Counted from the stretch's first letter, positions 50,725 through 60,225 are shown. The stretch is 64,000 nucleotides of DNA from DATGUP01 sp035301265 (GCA_035301265.1 DATGUP010000003.1:1-64000); one strand, 5' to 3'. The notes: generated by a model from the letters alone, not told the origin. Numbers and translations are program-made.

Positions 50725-51303
50725 CTATTCACGGGATTGTTCCTTCTGTTTGTCATCTAAATTTTTTTCCTCATCATCGGGAATGATTTGTTTGTTTTGA
50801 TCGGGTTCTTGAGGACGATCGTCAACGATTGGAAAATCGGGCATGTATCGGCCGACAATAGCGGCGAGTTCATCAACAACTCCTTGCACTGGATATCCTT
50901 GCTTGATTTTGTCTCCCATACCGCGTAATCGTTCCATTACATCGGCATCGGCAACAACAACAGCTGTTTTGCCGTATGGATCGTGGTATAAGGCTTCATT
51001 GACAGAATATTTGACTGAGCCTACCCGTGAACGATCCAAATCTTTGTCCACATCGATCCCTACAACAGCGTAAGGACCAGCAACCACAGAGACAGCATCG
51101 TTGACATTTGGGACATTCGCGGCAATATTTGCCAAATGAGTAGCCATTTCCCGATTTGTCTTATCCTTTTGTTTGTTCGGATGTGAATCTTCGACTTGAA
51201 TCGAGCGGTCATCGGCTTTTTCCGTTGGCAATGTATTTTTATTTTGTTGACATCCTGTCATAAACAGAACCGATGCCATTAACATAATTCCTAAGTATTT
51301 CAC
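50725..51303 (-). CDS. ylaJ: YhcN/YlaJ family sporulation lipoprotein (YlaJ)
   Basis: A 192-residue predicted lipoprotein with lipobox LFMTGC near residue 18. The YhcN/YlaJ domain shows AATHLANIA-like ATHLANIAANVPNVNDAVSVV, VVGIDVDKDLDRSRVGSVKYSV and DPYGKTAVVVADAD. The C-terminal 40 residues are acidic and disordered-looking. It is a spore or forespore membrane protein by family. GGAGGAG upstream. It is a second, distant paralogue of the lipoprotein in the spoVA2mob-like operon. Confidence 0.88.
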   Translation of the reverse strand: MKYLGIMLMASVLFMTGCQQNKNTLPTEKADDRSIQVEDSHPNKQKDKTNREMATHLANIAANVPNVNDAVSVVAGPYAVVGIDVDKDLDRSRVGSVKYSVNEALYHDPYGKTAVVVADADVMERLRGMGDKIKQGYPVQGVVDELAAIVGRYMPDFPIVDDRPQEPDQNKQIIPDDEEKNLDDKQKEQSRE

Positions 51304-51431
51304 AAACGACTCCTCCTTTAACGGGCAATTGTTTATTATTGTTAGTGCATTCGGTTGAATTATACGCTGAAATAATCGTGTCCCTGTTAATATAAAAGCG
51401 TCATTTTTTGCAAGAGCTGTTGATGATAAAA

Positions 51432-51461
51432 AAAGCTGTCTTGCACTAGGCAGACAGCTTT
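51432..51461 (-). terminator. Terminator of ylaL
   Basis: AAAGCTGTCT / AGACAGCTTT with a 10-base loop, followed by a T run on the minus strand; 16 bases after the ylaL stop. Confidence 0.85.
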
Positions 51462-51477
51462 AAACACAAAGGATTTC

Positions 51478-51966
51478 CTAATCAACGATAATTTTTTGAA
51501 TCCCTTTGATAGGATTGTTTTGATTGGAACCATCGCGATCGTACAAATGCACAGGGCCATCTTCTTTCAATGGTTTTCCTTCTTTTGAAAAAAGTAAAAA
51601 ACTATTTTTCAAACGTTCGAGGGCTATCGTTTCGTTTCCAAATCGGGTCATAAGAATTGCATGTCTAGCATTGCTTTTTGGTTCCGCATTTTCTATAAAT
51701 GGTTTGATTGGCATGACATAAGAACGTTTAAGAATTTCTTTTCGTTCGCTTCGTCCAATACCGCGATTAGTTGTAGATATGTAATTTTTTGGGGACACTT
51801 CTTTGTTCCATCGCTCAGCCGCCTTTTTGAGTTCATCATCACCATCTTCGGGTTCGTAAGACGTAGCAAAAGCTTTTTCAAATTCGATTTTGCGGTCATC
51901 GAAAATCCAGACTGATGGATCAAGTGTAATCGGGTAGACGACATTTCCAGTAATCGGAACTATCAT
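51478..51966 (-). CDS. ylaL: YlaL family protein
   Basis: A 162-residue soluble protein. The N-terminus PITGNVVYPITLDPSVWIFDD and the middle IKPFIENAEP match YlaL of Bacillus, a conserved protein of unknown function. ATG 51966 follows AAAAGGTGG. phoH, which usually sits between ylaJ and ylaL, is absent. Confidence 0.7.
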   Translation of the reverse strand: MIVPITGNVVYPITLDPSVWIFDDRKIEFEKAFATSYEPEDGDDELKKAAERWNKEVSPKNYISTTNRGIGRSERKEILKRSYVMPIKPFIENAEPKSNARHAILMTRFGNETIALERLKNSFLLFSKEGKPLKEDGPVHLYDRDGSNQNNPIKGIQKIIVD

Positions 51967-52066
51967 GTTTGTTACCACCTTTTCATCATTTCAAGTCCAA
52001 GGATAGCAAAATTTCGGATATTTTTCATCTATCAAGATGATTGTTAACCTACGATACCGATTTTAT

Positions 52067-52095
52067 TTGCAATTTGCCGAAGCTAAAGATAATAT
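52067..52095 (+). promoter_or_regulatory. Sigma-A promoter of ylaN
   Basis: TTGCAA (52067-52072), 17-base spacer, TAATAT (52090-52095). About 100 bases upstream of the start. Confidence 0.5.
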
Positions 52096-52200
52096 AGTAT
52101 AGAAGAAGATTTTATAATTGAAACGGCCTGCGATGCATACACATAAAATATAATCGGTTGCGAACGAGCAAGCAAAGTCTTTAAACGGAGGGGATTTGTA

Positions 52201-52482
52201 TTGATTCCTGAAGTAACTGTCAATTATCGTGAAAAAGCTTATGCCCTTCTGAAAGAAGATGCGGATAAAATACAACGACTGATCGAAGTGCAGATGGAAA
52301 ATTTGACGATGCCGCAATGCCCATTGTACGAAGAAGTATTAGATACACATATGTTCGGTCTATCTAGAGAAATAGATTTTGCAGTTCGGTTAAATTTAAT
52401 CGATGAAGAAGAAGGAAAGGCCCTTCTTGAAAATTTAGAGCGAAAACTTAATATATTGCATGAAGCATCCCAAAATGCCTAG
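52201..52482 (+). CDS. ylaN: UPF0358 family protein YlaN
   Basis: A 93-residue helical protein: REKAYALLKEDADKIQRLI, QMENLTMPQCPLYEEVLDT and MFGLSREIDFAVRL are family text. YlaN relieves Fur repression under low iron in Bacillus and Staphylococcus, and is needed for growth in low iron. TTG start with GGAGGGG. It lies upstream of ftsW, as in B. subtilis. Confidence 0.92.
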   Translation: MIPEVTVNYREKAYALLKEDADKIQRLIEVQMENLTMPQCPLYEEVLDTHMFGLSREIDFAVRLNLIDEEEGKALLENLERKLNILHEASQNA

Positions 52483-52507
52483 CAATATCGTTTTAAGCAT
52501 TTTTTGT

Positions 52508-52546
52508 AAAAACTTTGCCCAATTGAAAATAGGCAAGGTTTTTTTG
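52508..52546 (+). terminator. Terminator of ylaN
   Basis: AAAAACTTTGCC / GGCAAGGTTTTT with one G-U pair, then T7. Confidence 0.8.
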
Positions 52547-52554
52547 TTTCCCAG

Positions 52555-52583
52555 TTACGATACGTTGACAAATGATTTATAAT
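52555..52583 (+). promoter_or_regulatory. Possible sigma-A promoter of ftsW-pycA
   Basis: TATAAT (52578-52583), 17-base spacer to TTACGA (52555-52560). The -35 is weak. A TTGACA at 52565 is too close to serve this -10. Confidence 0.4.
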
Positions 52584-52641
52584 AGAAGAATAATAAATTT
52601 TTTTAGAATACAATGCAATACATATACCGGGGAGACGTAGA

Positions 52642-53823
52642 ATGATAGGAAAGTTGAAAAATTACGATTTTACACTGTTAACAACCCCTTTGTTTTTGAC
52701 TGCTTTCGGAATTGTCATGATCTATAGTGCAACCATGGTGTCTGCGGTTGTCGAAGGTCATGAAAGCACATATTATATGGTCCGGCAAATACAATGGTTT
52801 GGCGTTAGTTTGATTGGATTTCTATTTTGTAGTATTTTCCCATATAAGTATTACCAAAAACTCATAAAAATTATCATTTTTTTTGTTATACTCATTCTTA
52901 TAGGTGTGCTCGTTTTTGGCACAGAAGTCAATAATGCTCAGTCGTGGTTCGTCATCGGTCCTATCAGCATTCAACCTGCCGAATTTGCAAAATTAGGTCT
53001 GATCATTTACCTTGCCGCTATTTATTCGAAAAAACAAGCATATATCAATGATTTCAGCAAAGCCGTTTTGCCACCGCTCGTCCTCATGGGACTTATCCTA
53101 AGCTTAATCGTCATGCAGCCGGATATAGGTACAGCAGCGATTATTTTTCTCATTGCCAGTTCAATTATTGTTAGCTCTGGTATTCGTATGAAACATTTAC
53201 TCATTCTCGTATTGGCGGGATGCATGTTTTTAGCTATTATTTTGCCACACATGATAACAGACGTTCGTATATCGAGATTTACCGGAGCTTATCAACCGTT
53301 TGAAGCACCTGATTCGATCGGCTATCAACTGGTTCAATCGTATGTTGCTATTGGTGTAGGCGGACTCCTTGGCGAAGGGCTGGGACAGAGTGTTCAAAAA
53401 CTCGGTTATTTACCCGAAGCGCATACGGATTTTATCATGGCCATCATCGCTGAAGAGCTGGGATTTATTGGTGTGCTCATTGTTATTAGCATGCTGGCCA
53501 TCATCGTTTTAAGAGGCATGTTTATTGCTCGAAAATGCAACGATAGTTTTGGAGCACTGTTAGCCATTGGCATATCGTCTATGGTAGGCTTTCAATCCTT
53601 CATTAATCTAGGATCCATTAGTGGTATTTTGCCGATCACAGGTGTCACTTTACCTTTTGTTAGCTATGGTGGTTCATCGTTGTTCATTTTGCTCGTTTCT
53701 ACGGGGATTTTAAACAATATTGCCAAAACGGTTAAACAAAATAAACGTGAGCCGACTCATACCACTGAAGAGACAACAAAAAAATTTACTTTGCATAGAG
53801 GAGGAAGAACATGGGTGAATTAA
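52642..53823 (+). CDS. ftsW: Cell division protein FtsW (peptidoglycan glycosyltransferase)
   Basis: A 393-residue SEDS protein with ten helices. It carries SWFVIGPISIQPAEFAKL, VMQPDIGTA, the catalytic-loop text GVGGLLGEGLGQSVQKLGYLPEAHTDFIMAIIAEELGF and LPFVSYGGSS. It makes septal peptidoglycan strands with a class B PBP. It ends 13 bases inside pycA, so the two are translationally linked. The place before pycA marks it as ftsW rather than rodA or spoVE. Confidence 0.92.
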   Translation: MIGKLKNYDFTLLTTPLFLTAFGIVMIYSATMVSAVVEGHESTYYMVRQIQWFGVSLIGFLFCSIFPYKYYQKLIKIIIFFVILILIGVLVFGTEVNNAQSWFVIGPISIQPAEFAKLGLIIYLAAIYSKKQAYINDFSKAVLPPLVLMGLILSLIVMQPDIGTAAIIFLIASSIIVSSGIRMKHLLILVLAGCMFLAIILPHMITDVRISRFTGAYQPFEAPDSIGYQLVQSYVAIGVGGLLGEGLGQSVQKLGYLPEAHTDFIMAIIAEELGFIGVLIVISMLAIIVLRGMFIARKCNDSFGALLAIGISSMVGFQSFINLGSISGILPITGVTLPFVSYGGSSLFILLVSTGILNNIAKTVKQNKREPTHTTEETTKKFTLHRGGRTWVN

Positions 53824-56800
53824 ATGCGATGAATAAGGTACTTGTTGCTAATCGCGGTGAAATTGCGATTCGCATTTTTCGCGCTTGTACTGAATTAAAT
53901 ATACGAACGGTTGCGATATACTCGCAGGAAGATTCTGGATCATTACATCGCTATAAAGCAGATGAGGCCTATTTAATCGGAAAAGGTAAAAACCCCATTG
54001 ATGCTTATTTGGATATTGAAGGTATTATCCGTCTGGCTAAACGTGTAGGGGTGGATGCTATTCACCCTGGTTATGGATTTTTGTCAGAAAATATTAACTT
54101 TGCCAAACGTTGTGAAGAAGAAGGGATTATCTTTATTGGGCCTTCAAGCGAACATTTGCACATGTTTGGTGATAAGGTAAGGGCACGAAAACAGGCATTG
54201 AATTCTGGAATCCCGGTTATACCAGGAACAGACAAACCGGTATCGACACTTAAGGAAGTCGAAGCGTTTGGTCGAGAATACGGATATCCACTGATCATTA
54301 AAGCAGCGCTTGGCGGCGGTGGACGCGGCATGCGCATCGTCCGCAATGAAAAAAATCTCGCTGCAGCCTTTGAACGGGCCAAATCAGAGGCAAAAGCAGC
54401 TTTTGGCAATGATGATGTTTATGTGGAAAAGTTGATTGAAAATCCGAAACATATTGAAATACAAGTGATTGGTGATCAATCGGGGAATGTTGTTCATCTA
54501 TATGACCGAGATTGTTCTGTGCAACGGCGACATCAAAAAGTGGTTGAAGTAGCACCGAGCGTTTCTCTTTCGGAAAATGTGCGCGAAAAAATGTGTCAGT
54601 CAGCCATTGCTTTAATGAAAAAGAGCCGTTATGTGAATGCTGGCACGGTTGAGTTTCTTGTCAAAGATGATCAATTTTATTTTATTGAAGTGAATCCGCG
54701 CATTCAAGTTGAACATACGATTACCGAAATGGTTACAGGTATCGATATTGTCCAAACACAAATAAAAGTGGCTGCTGGTCTTGGTTTACATGATGAATCA
54801 GTCGGTATTCCTAAACAGGATCAGATTAAAACACACGGCTATGCGATCCAATCTCGGGTTACGACGGAAGATCCTTTAAACAATTTCATGCCAGATACAG
54901 GAAAAATCATGGTTTATCGAACTGGCGGTGGCTTCGGTGTAAGACTTGATGCAGGAAATGGTTACCAAGGATCCGTTATCTCACCTCATTATGATTCATT
55001 GCTCGTAAAAGTATCGACTTGGGCGTTGACATTTGAACAGGCTGCACAAAAAATGGTGCGAAATTTGCGTGAATTCCGGATCCGCGGTCTAAAAACAAAT
55101 ATTCCATTTTTGGAAAATGTCATTATGCATCCGCAATTTTTAGCTGGCGAATATAGCACGACATTTATTGATCAAACCCCAGAGCTGTTTGTTTTTCCTA
55201 AGCGAAAAGACCGCGGTACTAAAATGCTGCGATATATCGGTTATACGACCGTTAATGGATTTGAGGGGTTGAAAAAAAAGAAAAAACCACAGTTTGCGGA
55301 GCCACCGGTGCCAAAAATAGATCATTTGCAGGACATACCAGCGGGGACAAAGCAAATTTTGGAAAAGAAAGGACCTGAAGGACTGGCACAATGGTTAAAA
55401 CAACAGAAAAAGGTTATGCTCACAGATACGACTTTCCGCGATGCTCATCAATCGATTCTCGCTACACGGGTCCGGACAAAAGACATGGTGAAAATTGCTG
55501 AGCCAACCGCACGATTGCTTCCAGATCTGTTCTCTGTGGAAATGTGGGGAGGGGCAACGTTTGATGTCGCGTATCGTTTCTTAAAGGAAAGTCCGTGGCA
55601 ACGTTTGTTAACACTTCGGGAAAAAATGCCCAATGTGCTTTTTCAGATGTTATTGCGTGCAAGCAATGCTGTTGGGTATAAAAATTATCCTGATAATGTT
55701 ATCCAAATGTTTGTCAAAGAGAGTGCTGATGCTGGCATCGATGTCTTTCGGATCTTTGACAGCTTGAATTGGCTTGATGGGTTAAAACCCGCAATAGAAG
55801 CCGTTCGGGAAAATAATAAAGTAGCTGAAGCCGCCATCTGTTACACAGGTGATTTGCTTGACCGTGGCCGTGCTAAATATGATTTGTCATATTATCAAAA
55901 CTTGGCGAAGGATTTAGAGCGTTCAGGCGCTCATATTCTCGCTATAAAAGATATGGCTGGATTATTAAAGCCAGAGGCAGCGTATCAATTAGTTACTACA
56001 CTCAAGGAAACAGTTGATTTGCCAATACATTTGCATTCACACGATACAAGTGGAAACGGTATCTATATGTATGCAAGGGCGATAGAGGCGGGTGTCGATG
56101 TTGTAGATGTAGCATGTGGTGCGTTTGCTGGAGCAACATCGCAGCCAAGCGCTCAAACATTATACTATGCATTGGAAGGCACAGCTCATCAGCTCGATAT
56201 CAATATCGATCATTATGAAAAACTGTCGTCATACTGGGAAGTCGTTCGAGACTATTATCAGGATTTTGAAAATGACATGTGTTCGCCACATACGCAAGTT
56301 TATTTTCATGAAATGCCAGGGGGTCAGTACAGCAATCTACAACAACAAGCGAAAGCAGTCGGCCTTGGAGATCGATGGAACGAAGTTAAAAAAATGTTTC
56401 GTCGCGTTAATGATATGTTTGGCGATATTGTAAAGGTTACACCATCGTCTAAGGTTGTTGGTGATATGGCGCTGTTTATGGTGCAAAACAATTTGACAGA
56501 AGACGATATATACGAGCGTGGTGAGGCGATTGATTTTCCTGAGTCGGTGGTTGAGTTTTTCCAAGGGTATATCGGCCAGCCTTATCAAGGTTTTCCTCAA
56601 GAGCTACAGCGGATTATATTGAAAGGAAAAGAACCTATTAAAGGTCGTCCAGGAAAACTGCTTGAACCGGCCAATTTTAAACAAATTAAAGCGATGTTAT
56701 TTAAGACACTGGACCGTCAGATTACAAGCTTTGATCTTATTTCGTATGCCCTCTATCCTAAAGTGTTTATGGACTATCAAAAATTTACTGAAACATATGG

Positions 56801-57254
56801 TGATCCATCTGTTCTCGATACCCCGACTTTTTTCTATGGTATGCGTTTAGGAGAAGAGATTGAAGTTGAAATCGAACAAGGCAAAACGCTATTTGTAAAA
56901 CTAATATCTATTTCTGAACCGCGTGCAGATGGAACACGAGTTGTCTATTTCGAACTTAATGGACAGCCACGAGAAGTCATCGTAAAAGATGAGAATGTTG
57001 AGGCGAGCATAGCCGTAAAACAAAAGGCAGACCCTCATAATGACAAGCAAATTGGAGCGACGATGCCGGGAACAGTCGTTAAAGTTTTATGCGAAAATGG
57101 CGAAAAAGTCAGTAAGGGAGATCACTTATTGATCACAGAAGCTATGAAGATGGAGACGACGATTCAAGCGCCGTATACAGGAGTGGTTAAACATGTTCAT
57201 GTAAAAGAAGGCGAAGCGATCGATGTCCATGATTTATTGATTGAATTCGAGTAA
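53811..57254 (+). CDS. pycA: Pyruvate carboxylase
   Basis: A 1147-residue biotin enzyme making oxaloacetate from pyruvate. Biotin carboxylase domain (residues 1-450: GGGGRGMRIV, EVNPRIQVEHT), carboxyltransferase domain (about 535-810: TDTTFRDAHQSILATRVRT, with the metal site in HLHSHDTSG), the allosteric/linker domain and the C-terminal biotinyl domain (EAMKMETTI). In homologues acetyl-CoA and c-di-AMP/DarB affect its activity. ATG 53811 has GGAGGAAG. A terminator follows. Confidence 0.97.
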   Translation: MGELNAMNKVLVANRGEIAIRIFRACTELNIRTVAIYSQEDSGSLHRYKADEAYLIGKGKNPIDAYLDIEGIIRLAKRVGVDAIHPGYGFLSENINFAKRCEEEGIIFIGPSSEHLHMFGDKVRARKQALNSGIPVIPGTDKPVSTLKEVEAFGREYGYPLIIKAALGGGGRGMRIVRNEKNLAAAFERAKSEAKAAFGNDDVYVEKLIENPKHIEIQVIGDQSGNVVHLYDRDCSVQRRHQKVVEVAPSVSLSENVREKMCQSAIALMKKSRYVNAGTVEFLVKDDQFYFIEVNPRIQVEHTITEMVTGIDIVQTQIKVAAGLGLHDESVGIPKQDQIKTHGYAIQSRVTTEDPLNNFMPDTGKIMVYRTGGGFGVRLDAGNGYQGSVISPHYDSLLVKVSTWALTFEQAAQKMVRNLREFRIRGLKTNIPFLENVIMHPQFLAGEYSTTFIDQTPELFVFPKRKDRGTKMLRYIGYTTVNGFEGLKKKKKPQFAEPPVPKIDHLQDIPAGTKQILEKKGPEGLAQWLKQQKKVMLTDTTFRDAHQSILATRVRTKDMVKIAEPTARLLPDLFSVEMWGGATFDVAYRFLKESPWQRLLTLREKMPNVLFQMLLRASNAVGYKNYPDNVIQMFVKESADAGIDVFRIFDSLNWLDGLKPAIEAVRENNKVAEAAICYTGDLLDRGRAKYDLSYYQNLAKDLERSGAHILAIKDMAGLLKPEAAYQLVTTLKETVDLPIHLHSHDTSGNGIYMYARAIEAGVDVVDVACGAFAGATSQPSAQTLYYALEGTAHQLDINIDHYEKLSSYWEVVRDYYQDFENDMCSPHTQVYFHEMPGGQYSNLQQQAKAVGLGDRWNEVKKMFRRVNDMFGDIVKVTPSSKVVGDMALFMVQNNLTEDDIYERGEAIDFPESVVEFFQGYIGQPYQGFPQELQRIILKGKEPIKGRPGKLLEPANFKQIKAMLFKTLDRQITSFDLISYALYPKVFMDYQKFTETYGDPSVLDTPTFFYGMRLGEEIEVEIEQGKTLFVKLISISEPRADGTRVVYFELNGQPREVIVKDENVEASIAVKQKADPHNDKQIGATMPGTVVKVLCENGEKVSKGDHLLITEAMKMETTIQAPYTGVVKHVHVKEGEAIDVHDLLIEFE

Positions 57255-57275
57255 AAAAGCAATTAGGAATAATGT

Positions 57276-57322
57276 AAAAGCGGATTGGATCGTTGACATA
57301 CTTTGTTCCAATCCGCTTTTTA
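57276..57322. terminator. Terminator of ftsW-pycA, CGGATTGG type
   Basis: AAAAGCGGATTGGA (57276-57289) / TCCAATCCGCTTTT (57307-57320). It lies between pycA and convergent ctaA; A and T runs serve both directions. Confidence 0.88.
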
Positions 57323-57344
57323 TGTGTTTTGTATTCGCTTCTTT

Positions 57345-58313
57345 TTATATTTTAAAAGGTTCGTCAACAATTGAAATTTCTCTCTCATTTGTTTTTACGG
57401 TCTTTTCGTATGCAGCATTTCGAGTTCCCAGCATGACAAAGTAGCTCATGACGGCGAAATAGCACGAGATCACAAGCGCGTGTAACAGCGCAATCCAAAG
57501 GTTGAGCATCGTAAAGATGATTAACGCGCCGAAAACGACTTGAAGGGTGATCAAAACTGATGCAATGATCCAGCCCCATAACATGACTCGACTCTTTCGG
57601 TAATGTTTAATGACTCTAATTGTGAAAAGAATCGTCCAGATAAACAGAATTCCGGCGGCAAATCGGTGCCCCATTTGTACCCACTGTTCAAAGCTATACT
57701 CGCCAAAAGCAAAAGGGGATGTGTTTTTGCAAAAAGGCCAGTCGCCACAAACAAGATTTGCCTCAGTATGGCGAACGAGAGCACCTGTGTAAACAACGAT
57801 TAATGTATATATAGTCAATGCGTATATTTCAATCCGATGTTTCTTGTTAATGTTTAACGATTTAGCATCAAATTTTTTGTCTATTTCAAAGAAGAGGAGC
57901 ATCAGTAAGAAAACCGCGGCAAACGAAATTAAAGAAACGCCAAAATGGATGGCAAGTACGAAATCGGATTGTCCCCACATAACAGCTGCCGCACCAATCA
58001 ACCCTTGTAGAACAAGGAAAAAAACAGATAAAAATGCGAGGAATTTGACTTCACGAATATGTCCGACGTATTTCCAAGCTAGTACAGATAGCAAAAGGAC
58101 GACAACCCCAATAATGGTGGAAACAAGACGATGGCTGAGCTCGATTACCAGCTCAGGCGTGATGTTTGTCGGTATGAGTTGCCCATGACAAAGCGGCCAG
58201 CTTGTACCACAACCTGCACCGGAATCGGTTTTTGTAACGAGGGCGCCGCCGATTAAGATAAATATCATTCCAAAAGATGCGACGACGGATAATCTTTTTA
58301 AACGTCCTATCAT
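57345..58313 (-). CDS. ctaA: Heme A synthase CtaA
   Basis: A 322-residue membrane enzyme converting heme O to heme A. Eight helices; conserved GGALVTKTDSGAGCGTSWPLC and GALVRHTEANLVCGDWPFC (two disulfide cysteine pairs) and the heme-ligand histidines in ELSHR and QMGHR. GAGAGGAA precedes the start. It needs heme O from CtaB, whose gene is missing from its usual divergent place. Confidence 0.93.
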   Translation of the reverse strand: MIGRLKRLSVVASFGMIFILIGGALVTKTDSGAGCGTSWPLCHGQLIPTNITPELVIELSHRLVSTIIGVVVLLLSVLAWKYVGHIREVKFLAFLSVFFLVLQGLIGAAAVMWGQSDFVLAIHFGVSLISFAAVFLLMLLFFEIDKKFDAKSLNINKKHRIEIYALTIYTLIVVYTGALVRHTEANLVCGDWPFCKNTSPFAFGEYSFEQWVQMGHRFAAGILFIWTILFTIRVIKHYRKSRVMLWGWIIASVLITLQVVFGALIIFTMLNLWIALLHALVISCYFAVMSYFVMLGTRNAAYEKTVKTNEREISIVDEPFKI

Positions 58314-59120
58314 ACATATTTCCTCTCTTCATGTAGATGCTATATATATCTTAACATAGATATTTTAATGGGTATTTACTCAAAAAAGCAAATAAATTTC
58401 GATTTAAAATGATAAATGTCACACAATTGTTAGATAAAAAGGGATTTAACACCATTTTCACAGTGAAAAACGAAATAACGCTTGCAATGTTATATGTTAT
58501 TTGCTAGAAATAATGTAGAAGATATTTGTTGAATCCCTGCTTTTACTGCAGTTGACAAATTAGAATATTTGCAGTTTTAACAAACGCCGAAGATTCAATC
58601 GGTTGATTCATTTAAACTTTCGTGCGTATTTTCACAAACTACTTTATAAGGACTTAAACGCTATCCATGCACACAAATGGATTGCCATACATTTCCATGT
58701 TATAATTAAGTTTAAAATCCAAATACTTTTTGTAAATGTTGGATAAGATAAATAGCAAAATACAGTTCAGCTGTTTATTGGAAGGGTATCTTTTTTGTTG
58801 TTTGAAGGTGAAAGGGGGCTTGTACTTCATGATGTGATGCACTCCAAACTTCTGTTGTTTCGTTTACAACAACAGCTGTTAACATTTGCCAGGGCGATTT
58901 TCATATATTGTACTATGAATGCGTGTTGCCAACGTTCATAAGTAATGATCCAAATAACTTATCACCTAATTATTGGACGGATCGTCTGTCGATAGAAAAT
59001 CGAGTGTTATCGCTTCAACAGCCATTAAGCAATCATCCAATATTTCATTGTCAAAGTGCATCTCAACCATTTTTCATTTAAGACATGCAAGATACGATGA
59101 GAAAGAGAGGAATGAAACAT
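58314..59120. other. Long intergenic region ctaA-ctaC, no ctaB
   Basis: About 800 bases with no supported gene. In B. subtilis ctaB lies here; no reading frame or remnant of it is visible. Present are a 7-1-7 palindrome TTTTCAC-A-GTGAAAA (58455-58469), an extended -10 TGTTATAAT (58698-58706) and a CTGTTGT/ACAACAG repeat near 58855. A short GTG frame (34 codons) near 58836 looks accidental. The rest is AT-rich. Confidence 0.6.
58698..58706 (+). promoter_or_regulatory. Extended -10 promoter candidate for ctaCDEF
   Basis: TGTTATAAT. It would give a 5' leader of about 400 bases before ctaC. No good -35. Confidence 0.35.
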
Positions 59121-60176
59121 ATGAAGGGTTGGATGGGAAAATTACGAGTCCTGTTTTGGTTAGGTTTCTTAACGCTCGTCTTGTCTGGATGCGGTAAAGA
59201 AAATCTTTCAGCTCTTATTCCTAAAGGATACGGTGCGGAAAGTTCCATGAATCTTATCATTCTTTCCACCGTTGTGATGACATTTGTGTTTTTGGTCGTC
59301 ATCATCATTTTTACAATCGTCCTATTTCGCTTTCGTAGGAAAAAAGGTAGAGAAGATTACATACCAAAACAAGTCGAAGGAAGTAAGACGCTGGAAACAG
59401 TTTGGACAGTTATTCCAATAATATTAGTACTCATCCTCGCCGTTCCGACAGTAGCTGCTACATTTGATCTCGCAGATGTCTCAGAAGCGGGTGATGGCAT
59501 TAATATCGATGTGACTGGCAATCAATATTGGTGGCACTTTGATTATGAAGACGAAGATGTACAGACGAGCCAGGATTTATATATTCCTACTGGTGAGCGA
59601 GTTTATTTGAATATGATTTCCTCAGACGTCATTCATGCGTTTTGGGTGCCTGCCATTTCAGGAAAAATGGATGTGAACGTGGAAAACACAAATACGATGT
59701 ATATTGAAGCCTACGAGGAAGGGGTTTACTGGGGTAAATGCGCTGAACTATGCGGCCCATCTCACTCCTTGATGGATTTTAAAGTTATAGCAGTTAGCCC
59801 TGAGGAATACGAACAATGGATCTCTGATATGCAGGATGTTGACCCAGACGAAACACCGGAAAATGCAGTTGCACAAGAAGGAAAGTCTTTGTTTGAAGAA
59901 AATAACTGCATGAGCTGTCATGCCGTCGGTTCTTCAAATGTAGAGATTGGGCCAAATCTAACGAATTACGCCAACCGTACAACGATTGCGGGTATTTTAG
60001 AGCCAACGAAAGAAAATCTCGTTGAATGGATCCGTGATCCAGAATCGATTAAGCCCGGAAACAAAATGACCGGAAATTATCCAGAAGTCTCGGAGGAAGA
60101 GGCTGAAAAGATTGCTGAGTATCTCCTCCAGTTGGATCATTCCGACATAACCCCAGAGAGTGCTGGTGAGTCGTAA
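59121..60176 (+). CDS. ctaC: Cytochrome caa3 oxidase subunit II (with fused cytochrome c)
   Basis: A 351-residue lipoprotein (lipobox LVLSGC). Two helices, the aromatic region GNQYWWHFDYED, CuA site CAELCGPSHSLM with an upstream His (VIHAFWVPA), and a C-terminal cytochrome c domain with heme motif CMSCH. ATG 59121 has AGAGAGGA nine bases before it; earlier in-frame ATGs (59085, 59112) fit worse. First of ctaCDEF. Confidence 0.95.
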   Translation: MKGWMGKLRVLFWLGFLTLVLSGCGKENLSALIPKGYGAESSMNLIILSTVVMTFVFLVVIIIFTIVLFRFRRKKGREDYIPKQVEGSKTLETVWTVIPIILVLILAVPTVAATFDLADVSEAGDGINIDVTGNQYWWHFDYEDEDVQTSQDLYIPTGERVYLNMISSDVIHAFWVPAISGKMDVNVENTNTMYIEAYEEGVYWGKCAELCGPSHSLMDFKVIAVSPEEYEQWISDMQDVDPDETPENAVAQEGKSLFEENNCMSCHAVGSSNVEIGPNLTNYANRTTIAGILEPTKENLVEWIRDPESIKPGNKMTGNYPEVSEEEAEKIAEYLLQLDHSDITPESAGES

Positions 60177-60225
60177 TGAAAAACATCTTAAGATGGAATG
60201 AAAAAAATAAAAGGAGGTTAACATA

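Noticed and set aside
58814..58940. Short GTG/ATG frames between ctaA and ctaC as a ctaB remnant
   Set aside because: One start is ATG-ATG-TGA; the other gives 34 residues with no resemblance to CtaB.
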